Shown: positions 41,501 to 51,277, numbered from the stretch's first letter. The stretch: DNA of 64,000 bases from Dastarcus helophoroides (GCA_028583605.1 CM053330.1:27912598-27976597), one strand, 5' to 3'. Made by a program: numbers and translations. The notes: generated by a model not told the origin, from the letters alone.

Positions 41501-44500
41501 AACAGTTCAGTATGCCATGTCCGCGAAGATTTTTTTTTTGTTGGAATGCTGCGCAACAAATACCCGCTGCTTCACCGCGGACACTTAGTTCCTAACCCTC
41601 CGCCGCTGCGTTAACAACTGAACTCTCATTAAAACCATTTTTTATTTTGATTTCATTAAACACCAATGAAACGAGTTCGAAATGTAGAAAATAAGTGAAT
41701 CACTCTTAAATTCTAAGAAAAACAATAACAAAAAGTATTAAAATCGTTTCATGAGGTTTTGTCATCTGAACCTTAACTACTTAATACCTGTTTACCGTCC
41801 AGATGGCGGTAACAAATGGTTTCATATGGTACCGCCATCTAGACCGCTACAGGTTACTACTTAGTAACTGTTTATGGTCCAGGTGGCAATGGTTTCATGT
41901 GGTACCGCCATCTAGACCCTAACAGGTTACTACTGAGTAACTGTTTAGGATCCAGGTGGCAATGACTTCATATGGTACCGCCATCTAGACTAGGTGGTTC
42001 TAGTATAGCTTGTGAATCACATCCAGTGACGGTTGTCCCCTTTGTGATTCATTTGTATAATTCCTTCCGCGCATTTTATTTACTCTGAAATTTTGAAGAT
42101 CAATTAGAGAGAATTAACTCATTTAACGAAATCTACCGAACACACAGTGAATGTAGGCTGAAATCAAACGTTACGAATTTTTTATAATTAATCGCCTTTT
42201 TTCTTTACTTCTATGTTATACTCGGTGTGCTTATAAATAAACGAGTTAAATCGGTTTTGCATTGAGAGTTTAAAATCGATAAGCTGATTTATCGTCCATT
42301 ATTTGTTTTATCAGACTTGAGGCATTTCGGAAAACAAAAACATGCAAATAATAAAACGTTGTTAACACAGCTTGGAGATTCATCAAGCAATTTTTAACAT
42401 GTTTACCAAGTTACAGAATAGCATGCATTTACAATAAATCGATAATTTTAGGACTCATCTAAACATCAATCTGTTTTATACACGAAACCGCACAGCCAAT
42501 TAAATAAGACAAATTTTCGACCCGTAAAAATTAATATTACTAAGCACATCCAACTATCTGTATCTTGCTTAACGAATAATTCAGTTCCAGTGCTATTAAA
42601 TGAAGTCATTTCTTTAGAAGAACTAATATAACCGAGCTCTTGGCTTCCTTGAGCCAGCGAAGCCCTAGACCAGCAAGAATTCATGAGGACTCCTTAAGAG
42701 AGCACAAGCTTATTTAATAGAATTTCTATAACCTTAAAAGATCATCTAGTTTTGAATTAAAAACCACACCACTCTAAAGGCATTTTGTAACTCTTTGAGT
42801 TCTTTACGAGAGTTCCTAGCTCTTTACGATTCTTTGAAAGAGCTCTCAGCCCCAAGTTTTAAAATTTGTGGTTTCGATGCAACTGCGGTTTTTTGACGCC
42901 CTCTCGCTTTTAAAATCGACGGCGTACGTATGTTATGGTAGTGGTTGTGATTGTATATTTCTGCGGGTCTGCCAGTGTGTGTGTATGTGCGAAAGTGCAT
43001 GTTAAGATTATATCTGTTAACACAAAACACAGCACGAACACAGCCACACTTGCAGGTCTACCGCTACCACAACATAGAGTCCGGAGGCACACAGTTTGCA
43101 TGCGCCAGGACTATAGAGTTAAAACCGTCCCTATTGTGTTCCTTTTAATTAAGAGACCGTAGCCTACAAATAATTCACACGAATAGCTGTCATCAAGTCG
43201 ATATCTATTTATCTGATCCACAGGAAACAACTTTTAACAGAAACACGAGTCATAAACATTTAGTTCTACACAGAGAAAAGTAAACGAAAGAAACAACAGA
43301 TAATACAGATACCATTTATTGAGTACAGCTATTACAACAGCATTTCGCATGTTCAACATTTGCATTTCAGTTAACGGATGCATATAAATCAGACCAAAAA
43401 CATGCATTAAGTCCGACTGATGCCACAATGTAACTCGAGTTTGAAATCAGATTCAAACTATTGATTTTTATTCTGGGCAATTTCGGACCCGACCTATTCG
43501 GTAAACAGGACTTTCGGGGCGAACAAACAAAAGTCCAAGAAAGTAATAATTTTTATACATTGCACTTCCAGTAATCAAAAGTCGTAAAAACAGGCGCCAC
43601 TGATAGTAGCATTACCATAGATTTTTATTTTTTACTCATTTTCATACAAAACTGCTATTAATTTTATCAATGTTTAATTTTTTAATCCTGTAGTAGGATT
43701 TCGTTTTTTATATTCTATGTAAAATGTAATTTGTCAGTAGTTCAAACTGAAAAATTTTTTTCAACAACTGTATTTGAAAAAGGTTATGTAACAATAAACT
43801 GATAATTAATTAATGATCAACGTTTCATTGAATCGTGGTGTTTTTGATAAAATAATAAATGTTTAAAGGGAGCGCTTATTAGTGATGATAAAAACTAACT
43901 TCTACCCTAAATTAACTTGTTGTTGCGATTTATATTACAAATTGTATGATTTAATGAACCTATAATTGTCTATGTTTTTAACCTCAAATGCAGTTATATG
44001 TCAAATTTTACATCTCTCATTTTGACATCTGTATCAATATCAACCTAAACTCTTTCTAGAAACCACGAATTGAAACTAATTGGTCCTGTCTGCCTAAAAT
44101 TCGCAAGTGACAGCTCGATTTCAAGACAAATTTAATTGGGAGCATTGCAGCCACGATAATATGCACTGAATATAATTAGGATCTTTTCGGCAGTGTTTAA
44201 TTACAATATGCTTACTTTAAGTTACTGCTTAACATAATTGTGCAGACACATATTTTCAAAGTGAGATAGTTTATTAATAAATGGCGAATGTTGAACATTG
44301 GAAATGCTGTTTACATTACTTGTATCACGGTAGTCCTGCTTAGAAAATTAAAGATTGACAGGACAGATTCAGAGGAAGACAGTGCATTAACATGCAGCAC
44401 AATTAACATGTATACATAAATCATAACCTCCCTATATCGATTAAAGAATTATAATATTTAACCTTATATTCCTCGTATCTATTTAGAAAAAGCAAAATAA

Positions 44501-44814
44501 ATAAAGCCAGAAGACCCACACAGGCAAACAATTGTTAATAAATCAGCTTTTATACTTAATAACATCAGAAAAAAAATTATTTTTCACCACAGAAGACAAC
44601 GATAACACAACATGAATAATACTTTACCTCTTCGCAGAGAGCGAGCATTCGCCTGGTACTTTCCAAAGACTGTAAACAAAAATATTTAAATACACCACTC
44701 ATTTCACTTGAACCATAACCATACCTCATCTGTAACCTGTCCTGTTTTGAGTTGAAGCTCTTGCAGTTCGGTTCGAGGAGCCCCATTTTCAGCTGCTGGG
44801 GCCGGCGCTGGCAT
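29442..44814 (-). CDS. Snap25: SNAP-25 (t-SNARE), with alternative exons
   Basis: Synaptosomal-associated protein 25, the Qb+Qc SNARE that pairs with syntaxin and synaptobrevin in exocytosis at the plasma membrane. Coding exons: 44725-44814 ([20 protein letters not shown]..), 44628-44669 ([14 protein letters not shown]), one of three 49-nt exons (41377-41425, 38918-38966, 38198-38246), 32906-33023, 31932-32205, and one of two last exons (30057-30119 or 29442-29507). The length is 211 or 212 aa, as in fly SNAP-25 (212). Exon 32906-33023 has the palmitoylated linker cysteines (CCGLCVLPC). Exon 31932-32205 has [20 protein letters not shown] and most of the second SNARE helix, ending INLK. A strong acceptor sits four bases before the ATG, so a noncoding exon lies upstream. 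The introns carry MITEs, a minisatellite and a Harbinger remnant. Confidence 0.95.
29811..29816 (-). terminator. Candidate poly(A) signal for exon 6a
   Basis: AATAAA on the minus strand, about 240 bases after the exon 6a stop and before exon 6b. This placement would let 6a end its own transcript. Confidence 0.45.
30057..30119 (-). CDS. Snap25: SNAP-25 alternative last exon 6a (proximal)
   Basis: The acceptor CGAAACACAG precedes [20 protein letters not shown] and a TAG stop (21 codons, phase 0). It differs from 6b at N/E-A, A-E, N-H and K-D positions and lacks the final serine. Both keep the ANQRA..LLK core. Confidence 0.9.
   Translation of the reverse strand, partial: GESNATRIEVANQRAHDLLK
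30120..31931 (-). other. SNAP-25 last intron
   Basis: The sequence between exon 5 and exon 6a contains a short GTT microsatellite (about 30183-30201). No other gene or element recognised. Confidence 0.4.
32296..32591. mobile_element. Foldback MITE in SNAP-25 intron
   Basis: Ends AACTCAACG and CGTTGAGTT are complementary. Inside, GCACATATGTTGCACTGTAC (from about 32346), continuing GGGAAGGAAAGCGACGCGAA, pairs with the reverse complement of 32477-32516 over about 40 bp with few mismatches. It lies between coding exons 4 and 5. The open frames on both strands here are products of the foldback. Confidence 0.65.
32906..33023 (-). CDS. Snap25: SNAP-25 constitutive exon 4 (end of SN1 and Cys linker)
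   Basis: Reads (E)[19 protein letters not shown], then [19 protein letters not shown]. It starts in the phase left by any of the three 49-nt exons. The four cysteines are the palmitoylation cluster that tethers SNAP-25 to the membrane. Confidence 0.93.
33149..33222. repeat. Hairpin with GCGTCGAAACGCGACGAATT arms
   Basis: GCGTCGAAACGCGACGAATT at 33149 pairs with AATTCGTCGCATTTCGACGC at 33203-33222, with one mismatch. Probable core of a small MITE; GTTAAC/GTGTTAAC motifs on either side may mark its ends. Confidence 0.5.
33715..34830 (+). repeat. 30-bp minisatellite in SNAP-25 intron
   Basis: About 37 degenerate copies of a 27-31-bp unit with consensus near TTGGTGGACAAAACTTCTGC followed by AGAAG. 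The core CTTCTGCAGAAG is itself palindromic. Because the unit is close to 30 bases, frames stay open on both strands (for example 33945-34277, 34083-34421, 34334-35011), giving 10-residue repeats such as [10 protein letters not shown]. These are not genes. Confidence 0.85.
34831..35749. other. SNAP-25 intron, no feature seen
   Basis: AT-rich intronic sequence with no recognised exon, repeat boundary or RNA gene. Confidence 0.35.
35750..36230 (+). repeat. Minisatellite of TTTCTATGATTTTGTTTTGCG type
   Basis: Degenerate tandem units of about 20 bases with consensus near TTCTATGATTTTGTTTTGCG. The same unit recurs at 39905-40070 in the same intron region. Confidence 0.6.
36478..36680. mobile_element. 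MITE, complete copy (203 bp)
   Basis: The left end TAAGGGAGCGTTTAGATTAG and the reversed right end TAAGGAAGCGTTTAAATTAG continue matching for about 35 bp (through ACACTTTATTCTGTA). The interior has an AGAAGCTATC/GATAGCTTCT hairpin. Related copies lie at 9130-9311 and 37249-37702. Confidence 0.7.
37249..37702. mobile_element. MITE relative with TTAGGGTGC ends
   Basis: The left end TTAGGGTGCATTTAGATTAG and the reversed right end CTAAGGGTGCGCTTAGAATA are imperfect inverted repeats. The left 70 bases (ATTAGACACTATTCCGTATA, TTTCTCTCTGACATA) match the family at 36478. It is more diverged and longer. Confidence 0.5.
38198..38246 (-). CDS. Snap25: SNAP-25 alternative exon 3c
   Basis: A 49-nt exon with acceptor TTTATAG and donor GTAAGC, encoding [16 protein letters not shown] plus one base. 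Homologous to 3a and 3b and the same length. Its TLVMLDEQG end equals the vertebrate SNAP-25 sequence. Confidence 0.88.
38600..38705. repeat. Imperfect inverted repeat (GCGTCAAA type)
   Basis: CGGTTTTTGGGTTTAATCC..GCGTCAAAT and the reversed GGTTTCTGGATTGAACC..GCGTCAAAT form a loose foldback about 105 bases long. A small MITE remnant is possible. Confidence 0.35.
38918..38966 (-). CDS. Snap25: SNAP-25 alternative exon 3b (most divergent)
   Basis: A 49-nt exon with acceptor TTTATAG and donor GTAAGA, encoding [16 protein letters not shown] plus one base. It keeps the zero-layer glutamine and the AG, TL and L positions. The pair of acidic residues before the glutamine (DD or DE in the others) is replaced by Cys-His, and Val by Glu. 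Confidence 0.85.
39560..39895 (+). repeat. Direct duplication in SNAP-25 intron
   Basis: TTGTCGGTTGTTTTGAGAGCGATTC near 39573 recurs as TTGTCGGTCGTTTCAAGAGTGATTC near 39822, and ACTTTTATGCATATTTATTTGAAAT near 39760 recurs near 39868. An old tandem duplication of roughly 250 and 110 bases respectively. Confidence 0.5.
39905..40070 (+). repeat. Second array of the TTTCTATGATTTTGTTTTGCG minisatellite
   Basis: Units such as TTTCTATGGTTTGTTTTGCG and TTCTCTATGATTTTGTTTAG match the 35750-36230 array. The two lie 3.7 kb apart in the same intron cluster. Confidence 0.5.
40086..40793 (+). mobile_element. PIF/Harbinger-like remnant with transposase N-terminus
   Basis: Ends GCTGCATTCAGAACC and (reversed) GTTGCATTCACAATG are similar. 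Within it, from the ATG at 40347, the frame reads [20 protein letters not shown] then [12 protein letters not shown] shifted frame continues [20 protein letters not shown] then YTRLSYQQL. This matches the start of Harbinger/HARBI1-type transposases (WWVHPW, LL.EL...D...F.NFLRM). The rest of the transposase is missing and a stop interrupts it. Confidence 0.55.
41377..41425 (-). CDS. Snap25: SNAP-25 alternative exon 3a (canonical insect form)
   Basis: A 49-nt exon with acceptor CTATAG and donor GTGAGT, encoding [16 protein letters not shown] plus one base. Identical to the fly SNAP-25 segment as I know it. It is nearest the 5' exons. Confidence 0.92.
41770..41995 (+). repeat. Three-copy tandem repeat, ~75-80 bp unit
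   Basis: Each copy contains TAACTGTTTA..GTCCAGGTGGC or a variant, then TATGGTACCGCCATCTAGAC and TACAGGTTACTACT. GATGGCGGTA and TACCGCCATC within a unit are complementary, so each unit can form a hairpin. It lies just upstream of exon 3a in transcription order. Confidence 0.65.
42001..44627 (-). other. SNAP-25 intron between exons 2 and 3a
   Basis: Mostly unique. A GC-richer island around 42860-43100 (CGACGGCGTACGTATG, GTGTGTGTGTATGTGCG) stands out and could be regulatory or a repeat fragment. GGCGCCACTG at 43595-43604 resembles a hAT-like right end but no partner was found. Confidence 0.3.
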
Positions 44815-45174
44815 TTTTCTGCACAAAAAAGTCAAAAATCAATAAAAAACGACCTATTCCGGCGTCAACTTTGGTTGAAAAAGTCGAAATGACCCATGCA
44901 AGTGACAGCCGACGCAAGTTTGCGTTGGGATACACAATTATATTGTTCTGGCGAGAAAATCAATAAATCGTACCCTCAAAAGCCGCGCACATAGAAATAA
45001 AAACACTCGACGATGAAACCCAAAAACTCGAGTGATATCATCTCTTGGGGTAAATAGAAATCATGAATAAACACATGAATCATTACAAATTTAACCATGT
45101 TCTATAAATATCCGAGAAAATGTAATTTAGGGTTGTGAGGGTGTTGACGTTTGGAATTAATGAATAAACTTACC
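44815..45174 (-). other. Putative SNAP-25 5' intron and noncoding first exon
   Basis: A strong donor (AACAGG then GTAAGT; intron would start at 45173) faces the acceptor TTTTTTGTGCAG that ends four bases before the ATG at 44814. The first exon, noncoding, would end at 45174 and start somewhere upstream toward 45300-45400. The transcription start was not identified. Confidence 0.45.
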
Positions 45175-46318
45175 CTGTTCAATAGGACAGCTGATGAACA
45201 ATAAACAATGATAAATATAATTTTTAACAAACTTGTTCAACGGTAGAAAGTTTTCACTTGATTTTGCATCACTTCTCGCGATATTCTTAAATATCCGCGG
45301 GGGGTTAACTGCTTAATCTCCAAATTTATGCAGCAGGAAGAACGATTCAGCAGGGAATTTTGGGATAACCCCTATCTGTAGTCATGCGCACCAAGCGAAC
45401 TGCGCTGAAGCGTTGAATGATTACTTTCTTAAGCTGATTTCCCATCGCAATTTACTTCCAAAAATAAATCGAAAAAATAAATAATATTCAACAACAATAC
45501 GACTTAGTTTTGAAGTAACATCGTGTAAGTTTTCTTATAATTTTGATATTTGCCTTTGTTTAAATCGCAAGCATTAAAATTTGTCACTTCAATTCCAATC
45601 TATATCTATGTTCCGACCAGTGATTTTTTAAATAATTGATGATGCAATAATGCGAAACCTGGTCCAGTGGTAACAAATAATTATTGAAACATTGTGGAAT
45701 TTGTAATTTCTGTTGCGTTATTATCTTTAATAAAGGTTAATAGTTATGAGTGATTTTTTAATCAGTTGCAGATTTCCCAAAAATGCTCAGTCAGAACCCA
45801 AGTATGACGTAACTACGTTTATGTGTAGTGAATATATTCAATCAACGTTTGTTTTAATTAAATACAGTAAAAAATAACATGAAACAATATTCTCAAATTA
45901 TTAAAACGGTTTCGCCTGTATCGCAGGCGGCAGGTGGATGCCGATACCAAACCAATTCATATGATTTAAAAAAATTTAAATCTTGCTATTATTAGATATA
46001 AAGAAATAAATAAAAATGTAGCTATAATATAATAGAGCTTTTGAATTAACTTTTATTATTCAGATCATTGGAGGGAGGGCATAAAAAACCGGCGATCTGC
46101 GCATATAAAAATTTTATTACTTTCATCATCATCTTTACTTCATATATAATATAAATGCGAAAGTGTGTTTGTCTGTCCATTTGTCCGCTTCAGAGTTGCC
46201 AGATCTCGCACATTTTCTACTCTCAGGCATATTGCACGACATATTTTCTAGGTAAATAAATGCAAAACTTAGCAATGACGACACGACGACATCATCATCT
46301 AACGACGAGGGTTCATGT
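45175..46318. other. SNAP-25 5' flank and intergenic DNA
   Basis: Likely SNAP-25 promoter side. Near 46150 the sequence AATGCGAAAGTGTGTTTGTCTGTCCATTTGTCC looks like a widespread insect repeat motif, but the element was not bounded. No gene seen. Confidence 0.3.
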
Positions 46319-46518
46319 ATTTTAAAAATCGAAATTTTGAGAATTTTTCAGAATAGTGAAAATTGTCAAAAGAAGACGAATTTTTAAATTTCTCAAATAA
46401 AAATCCAGTTTACTATATAACAGTAGAAACTTCGAGAAAGTCGAAATTTTTGAAAAAATGGTAATTTTCACAAAAAACTGAAATTTTGAAAAAGTCTACA
46501 TTCTAAAAAGGTCATATC

Positions 46519-47100
46519 TTATGCCAGCTCCACACTCGCGCCGCAAAATAGCGCGAACGCGAGTGTGAAGGCTTTTGCGTCTTAGCATTGGCGCTTCGCG
46601 CAGTTTCCCGTTCGAAGTCGGTTTTTTGATCTGCGTCAAAGGGTTAGCGGGACTTTCGGATGGTGCGAGTGCGAATGAAGCGTGAATTCGGTCACAGTTT
46701 TAAAGTCGTTTCTGGTAATTGTTGTGTGGTTTCAGCGAGGACGATTTTCTTTTTTATATTTTTTAGTGTTTATTTTTAATATACAGATAATTATAATATG
46801 CTATAGCGCAAAGCGCAGCGGCAGCAGCAGTGGCTACCTGTGGGTCCATTTCTCTTGGAAGCGCGAACTGCACTGCGAAGTTTGCGAGTGTGGAGAGGCA
46901 TGTTTTTCGTGCAAAAATCGCGCGCGAATCGTCGCCTGAATTCACGCTGCTATTCGCGCGCGATTTTTACATCTCGCGCATTCCGAAAGTCCATCGAACC
47001 CTTTGACAAAGATCAAAAAACCGACTTCGAACGGGAAACTGGCGAAGCGCGAATGCTCGCGTTCGCCCTATTTCGCGCCGCGAGTGTGGAGCCGGTGTAA
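46519..47100. mobile_element. CpG-rich foldback element
   Basis: The left end TTATGCCAGCTCCACACTCG and the reversed right end TTACACCGGCTCCACACTCG begin long inverted arms of about 160 bp that share TTTCCCGTTCGAAGTCGG, TTTTTTGATCT and GTCAAAGGGTT. The left arm has about 32 extra bases. Strikingly rich in CG and GCGC against AT-rich flanks. Frames at 46682-47100 arise from it. A 3-bp TTA/TAA at the ends would suit PIF/Harbinger, which is unproven. Confidence 0.7.
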
Positions 47101-48440
47101 GAAAAAAGCCGAAATTTGATGACAAACGATTAGGATTTTCAGAAAAGCGAAAATTCTGAAAAAAGTTCGAAAAAAATCGAAATTTTAAGAAAAATCCAAT
47201 TTTTGAAAAAAGTGAAAATTTTCGAAAAAAGTCGATTTCAATTTTTTAAATAAAAATATCATTTACTACCTAAAAGTCGAAATTCTGAAAAAAAAAATAA
47301 AAATTTTTGAAAAGTTTAAATTCTGGAAAAGACCATATCTTAAAAAAAAAGTCGCATTTAAATGAGAAAAGGTTAACATTTTCAAAAAAAGTAAACATTC
47401 TAAACAAAAGTTCGAAAATTTTAAAAATCGAAATTGTGAGAAAAATCCAATTTTTCAAAAAGGTAAACTTTTCAAAAAAGTTGATTTTTTTAAATTTTTA
47501 AATAAAAACTCATTTGCTACATAAAAGTCCAAACTTTTGAAAAAAAGTAGAAATTTTCAAAAAATTTTAAAACTTCGAGAAATAATCAAAAATTTGAACA
47601 AAAATGGAAATTAAAAAAGCGGCTTTCTATTTCAATAAAGCAATATTTCAACAGAATCATACTTAAAGAAAAACAAAATTTTCAGAAATCAAAATTTTGT
47701 ATCAAAATTTTAAACAAATTGGAAAATAAATCACAATCTTACAGAGTCAACCTTGTGAGAGAGTTAAAATTAGCAAATTGAGTAAAGTGGAAATTAAAAA
47801 AAAAAAATGGAAAATTGAAAATTCGAAATTTTCAAAATATAAAGTCGAAATGTTTAAAAAAGGCGAGATTTTCAATAAAAATCGAAGTCAGCTGAAATTT
47901 GAAAAAAAAAGTGGAATTTAGAATGAAAATGTTTTATAAAAATTGAATTTTAAAAGTCAGGTTTGTAAAAAAGTTGAAATTTCGAGTCAAAATTTTAAAA
48001 AACGTTGCAAAAATTTTCAATTACAAGACGGGAATTTTGAAAAAGGACAAACTTTTCAAAAATATGGTCAAAAATGTGATAAACTCCGAAATAGAATCAA
48101 AATATTAAAAATTTAAACTATTGAAAAGCAGATTTTTGAAAAAGAAATTGTTCAATAAAATCAGAAATTATTATAAAAAGTTGCCAAAAAAGAAAATTAA
48201 AATTTACCCAAAAATCATTATTTTAAAGCTGAAATGTTCAAAAAAAGTAAAAAATTCGAAAAAAGTAGAAATTTTCCAAATTAAGACAAAATTTCGAAAA
48301 AACTTGAAATTTTGGGAGTCGAATGAATAAATGACGACATTCTGAAAAATTTGATATTTTAAAATGTCGAAATTTTCAACATACATAATTCTACATTCCC
48401 AGTAAAAACCAAATTCTTCAAAAAAAGACGCAATTTCGGA
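47101..48440 (-). repeat. AT-rich array, inverted orientation
   Basis: AAAAAAGTCGAAATTTT units: the same family as 2690-5720 but reversed. A shorter stretch lies at 46320-46500, so the CpG-rich foldback seems to have inserted into one array. Lysine/asparagine-rich frames here are not genes. Confidence 0.6.
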
Positions 48441-48610
48441 AAAGGTGACCCAAGAATTCTTGCTCTTCTTTCACGCTGACAAGGCGCGGGTATCCGCATT
48501 GCTTATCAAATACTGACAGAAAATATTAAATACAGATGTAAGACAATGACAAGCGCAATTAAAAAAATATCATAACGAAGGCTTCCATGGCCAGAGTCAG
48601 TACAGGATAA

Positions 48611-48960
48611 ACTTCTTCCGGGATTGGACCGTGTCAAAGAACTACTAAAAGTGTTCGACGTTTCGCCTCTGATATGGTGGACATACTGAGTTCACGTGTT
48701 CTTCTGTCTAAACCTTCTCATCCTTTGTACCAATTTTCAATTCAGAAGTGTTTCGCCTCTGGTATGGTGGACATACTGAGTTACCGTGCTCTGATGTTTT
48801 CAAATTGGTCTTTTCATTCTTTCATTTTTGCATATTCCCTTATATTTCCCTTTTTATTTATTGTTTCTTTTTTTTGTTCCTGAAGAAGCCACTTACGATG
48901 GTGGGCGAAACGTCGAACACTTTTTGTAGTTCTTTGACTCAGTCCAATCCCGAAAGAAGT
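48611..48960. mobile_element. Foldback element with GTTCGACGTTTCGCC arms
   Basis: Arms 48611-48667 and 48903-48960 are inverted copies (GGATTGGAC..GTCAAAGAACTAC, AAAGTGTTCGACGTTTCGCC) with few mismatches. Inside, TTTCGCCTCTGATATGGTGG at 48661 is repeated directly at 48751 with its following 18 bases. The phrase CTGAAGAAGCC..GGGCGAAACGTCG is common in invertebrate repeats. Confidence 0.6.
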
Positions 48961-49113
48961 ATATCCAGTCAAAAAATATCACTTTAAATTTCTCTCTTTG
49001 TCATTTTGCATGCAATTTTTTGTTAATATCGTTTATATCAAGCAATTTTAAAACTCTTCATACTAGTTTGTAATAAAACTGCAATAAAACCAAAAATGCA
49101 ACAAATTGATTTA

Positions 49114-50421
49114 TTATCTAATTGTAACAAACAATTGTTTCCTTGCTTCATTTTCTATTTCTTTGTGTATCACATTAACCTCACTCTGCTTTAAAGTTCT
49201 TTCCATATGTCTATAAGTTATTCTGTAACAATGACTCACATTCCCAGTTTTTGGGTGTGTAAAATTATCAATTAGATCAACTTGTTCCACAAAATCCCCC
49301 CCAATGGTCCGCACCAAATCATAGAAATCATTACTTGTGAATGCTCTATCATTTGGAAGCCAAAAACTTATGTCATTTTTACACTGCGGAAACTGACTTA
49401 TTGGCTTATAAATAACATTAGCATCAGGGTTTTCCACTTTGAACTGATTAAGAAACCCAGAATCCGTTGACCAGAACAATCTGATATCGGGAATTTTGTA
49501 CAGACACATTGCAATTCGCTCCAAACCTAAACCAAAGGCCCAACCGATTCTATCAGTAATGCCAGCGTTGGTTATAATTGGTTGCTTCATTATCCCACAT
49601 CCTAACAATTCCATCCAATCGCCCTCATGGAAAACTTCCAGCTCCCACGATGGTTGAGTAAATGGAAATTGTGAATCCACCCATCGATATTTCACATCAC
49701 CACCAAAAAGATTCCTAGCTAACCCCTCCAACGTTTTTTTCAGTTCATGCTCCATAACTTTTACTGCTTCCAGCGTATGGCAAGCTTGTTTGTCTTGTGA
49801 GCCGATATTTTCAGTGCAAGCGCCCCCCTCGAATAACTGCAAGTCTTCATCATTGGGGAATAAATCTTGTTTAGTCCGCAACCTCACAGCGTCCACCTGA
49901 TGAAAAACTGGGTAATGAGTGCTATCTATCTCATCCCGTCGATAAACGTCCCCAACCATTAAAAAGCAGTTGAGTCCTGACCTCATTAACTCCGATTGGT
50001 GGGCAGTCATGTGCGCCCTTAATAAATATTCTCGATTAAGATAGTAGCAGTCGCTTTTGGCCCTCGAAACGTGGTCTTTAGGTATGAGTAGACTGTCGAA
50101 GTTTTGTTCAATGGTGACAATGGGGGCTAAGTTGTCGTACATGGAAAACGCAGGGCTTCTGCATTTCGGAAATTCCTTATAGAAGTAGTCCCGAATCCTG
50201 AGTTTTACCAAGTTTAAGGGATGATAGGGTTGCAGGTGCAAATTGCGGCCAATGTGAGACAATATTTTTTCAGTAACGTTTGTGTATTCGTCTTTTATGT
50301 AATTCGTGTTGTGCAAGGTTATGTCATTCTTTATGTTCGGTTTTGTGGAATAATTGGACACTACCTGGATTTGTAAAAGGGCGGTACACTTCTGATTAAT
50401 TAAACGTCGAAGACAAATCAT
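49114..50421 (-). CDS. FARS2: Mitochondrial phenylalanyl-tRNA synthetase
   Basis: Charges tRNA-Phe with phenylalanine in mitochondria; single-chain class II synthetase (fly PheRS-m). 435 aa in one open exon. The basic, hydroxylated N-terminus (MICLRRLINQKCTALLQIQV) fits a mitochondrial targeting peptide. Motif 2 is near 156-181 (VGDVYRRDEIDSTHYPVFHQ then VDAVRL), motif 3 at 293-305 (GWAFGLGLERIAM), and PSWELEVF and ELLGCG lie in the catalytic core. The C-terminal ferredoxin-fold anticodon-binding domain (about 339-435) contains YKPISQFPQ and ends KQLFVTIR. The length matches the family (human 451). There are no introns and no damage. The start is the first ATG, in front of the targeting peptide. 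Confidence 0.96.
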   Translation of the reverse strand: MICLRRLINQKCTALLQIQVVSNYSTKPNIKNDITLHNTNYIKDEYTNVTEKILSHIGRNLHLQPYHPLNLVKLRIRDYFYKEFPKCRSPAFSMYDNLAPIVTIEQNFDSLLIPKDHVSRAKSDCYYLNREYLLRAHMTAHQSELMRSGLNCFLMVGDVYRRDEIDSTHYPVFHQVDAVRLRTKQDLFPNDEDLQLFEGGACTENIGSQDKQACHTLEAVKVMEHELKKTLEGLARNLFGGDVKYRWVDSQFPFTQPSWELEVFHEGDWMELLGCGIMKQPIITNAGITDRIGWAFGLGLERIAMCLYKIPDIRLFWSTDSGFLNQFKVENPDANVIYKPISQFPQCKNDISFWLPNDRAFTSNDFYDLVRTIGGDFVEQVDLIDNFTHPKTGNVSHCYRITYRHMERTLKQSEVNVIHKEIENEARKQLFVTIR

Positions 50422-51002
50422 TTTAAATTAATTTTAACATAACTTTTTGTTTACTATTTAGTCAAACTAGTTGTCAAACTTTTCAGGTTAGTTAAAAATC
50501 ACAGATATTATAAAATTTGTCATGCATCTAAAGGCGCTTTCACACTTGCGGTTTTAACCTAATTGACGGCATACAACGGGGCAGAGATAAGAGCACAGCG
50601 GAGTACAAGTCATAGGTCACAGGACAACTAATTTATTTATGAAGAAATTATGCACACCGTTGGTTGTTACGGTTTAGAACGATAAACTATTAAATATTAG
50701 AAATAAAACGTTATTACAGACTTTTTTATTTGTATCCCTTCACACCTCCTTTGAATATGGTGAGTTCCTTCCCAATCACCGTGTATATTACGATCTTTTT
50801 ATTTTATTTTTTAAAATATTATTTTGTATAGGTTATCGAATTAAAATTGTAAAAATTCACGCTGTCAATGTCCACTATACGTTAAATGTTAGTGATCAAT
50901 CATCAGTAATGGAATTTTTTAGAAATCTAGATAATATGTTCGAATCTACAAGTTAAAACTCAACATTTGAAATTTAACATATAGTGGAGTGTCTAAGGGT
51001 TT
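50422..51002. other. FARS2 upstream region, intergenic
   Basis: Short AT-rich gap with a less AT-rich patch at 50530-50640 (AAAGGCGCTTTCACACTTGC). It would contain the FARS2 promoter. Nothing else supported. Confidence 0.3.
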
Positions 51003-51277
51003 TGACCTAGGATTTCATTTGTAGTGAGTGAAATTAAATAAAAATACATGGAATGTTTAGCTAAGAGTATTTGTAAAAAAGTTTACCTATTAAAAAATTG
51101 TGATCTTTATTAGAAATAATAATAATAATCCGGGTGTTTCAAAATAAGATGCTCATACTTAAGGAGCATAATCTTCGAGCGATTTTAAGAAAAAAAGTTT
51201 ATATCAACTTAGGTCCGCTTTATTTTTAAGTTACAGGGTCTTGAAAATTAAGAAAAAATTTGATTTTTCCTTACATA

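Noticed and set aside
42824..43162. Overlapping 60-75-codon frames on both strands around 42.9-43.1 kb, including a C2H2-like [11 protein letters not shown] string
   Set aside because: No second zinc-finger element or splice structure was found, it lies inside a SNAP-25 intron, and the reverse frame is just as open.
43595..43604. GGCGCCACTG as the right end of another hAT-like element
   Set aside because: No CAGTGGCGCC partner or 8-bp duplication found upstream; a single 10-base match is not enough.
48121..48330. Lysine-rich frame resembling a nucleolar protein
   Set aside because: Belongs to the reversed AT-rich array (AAA codons); no real domain.
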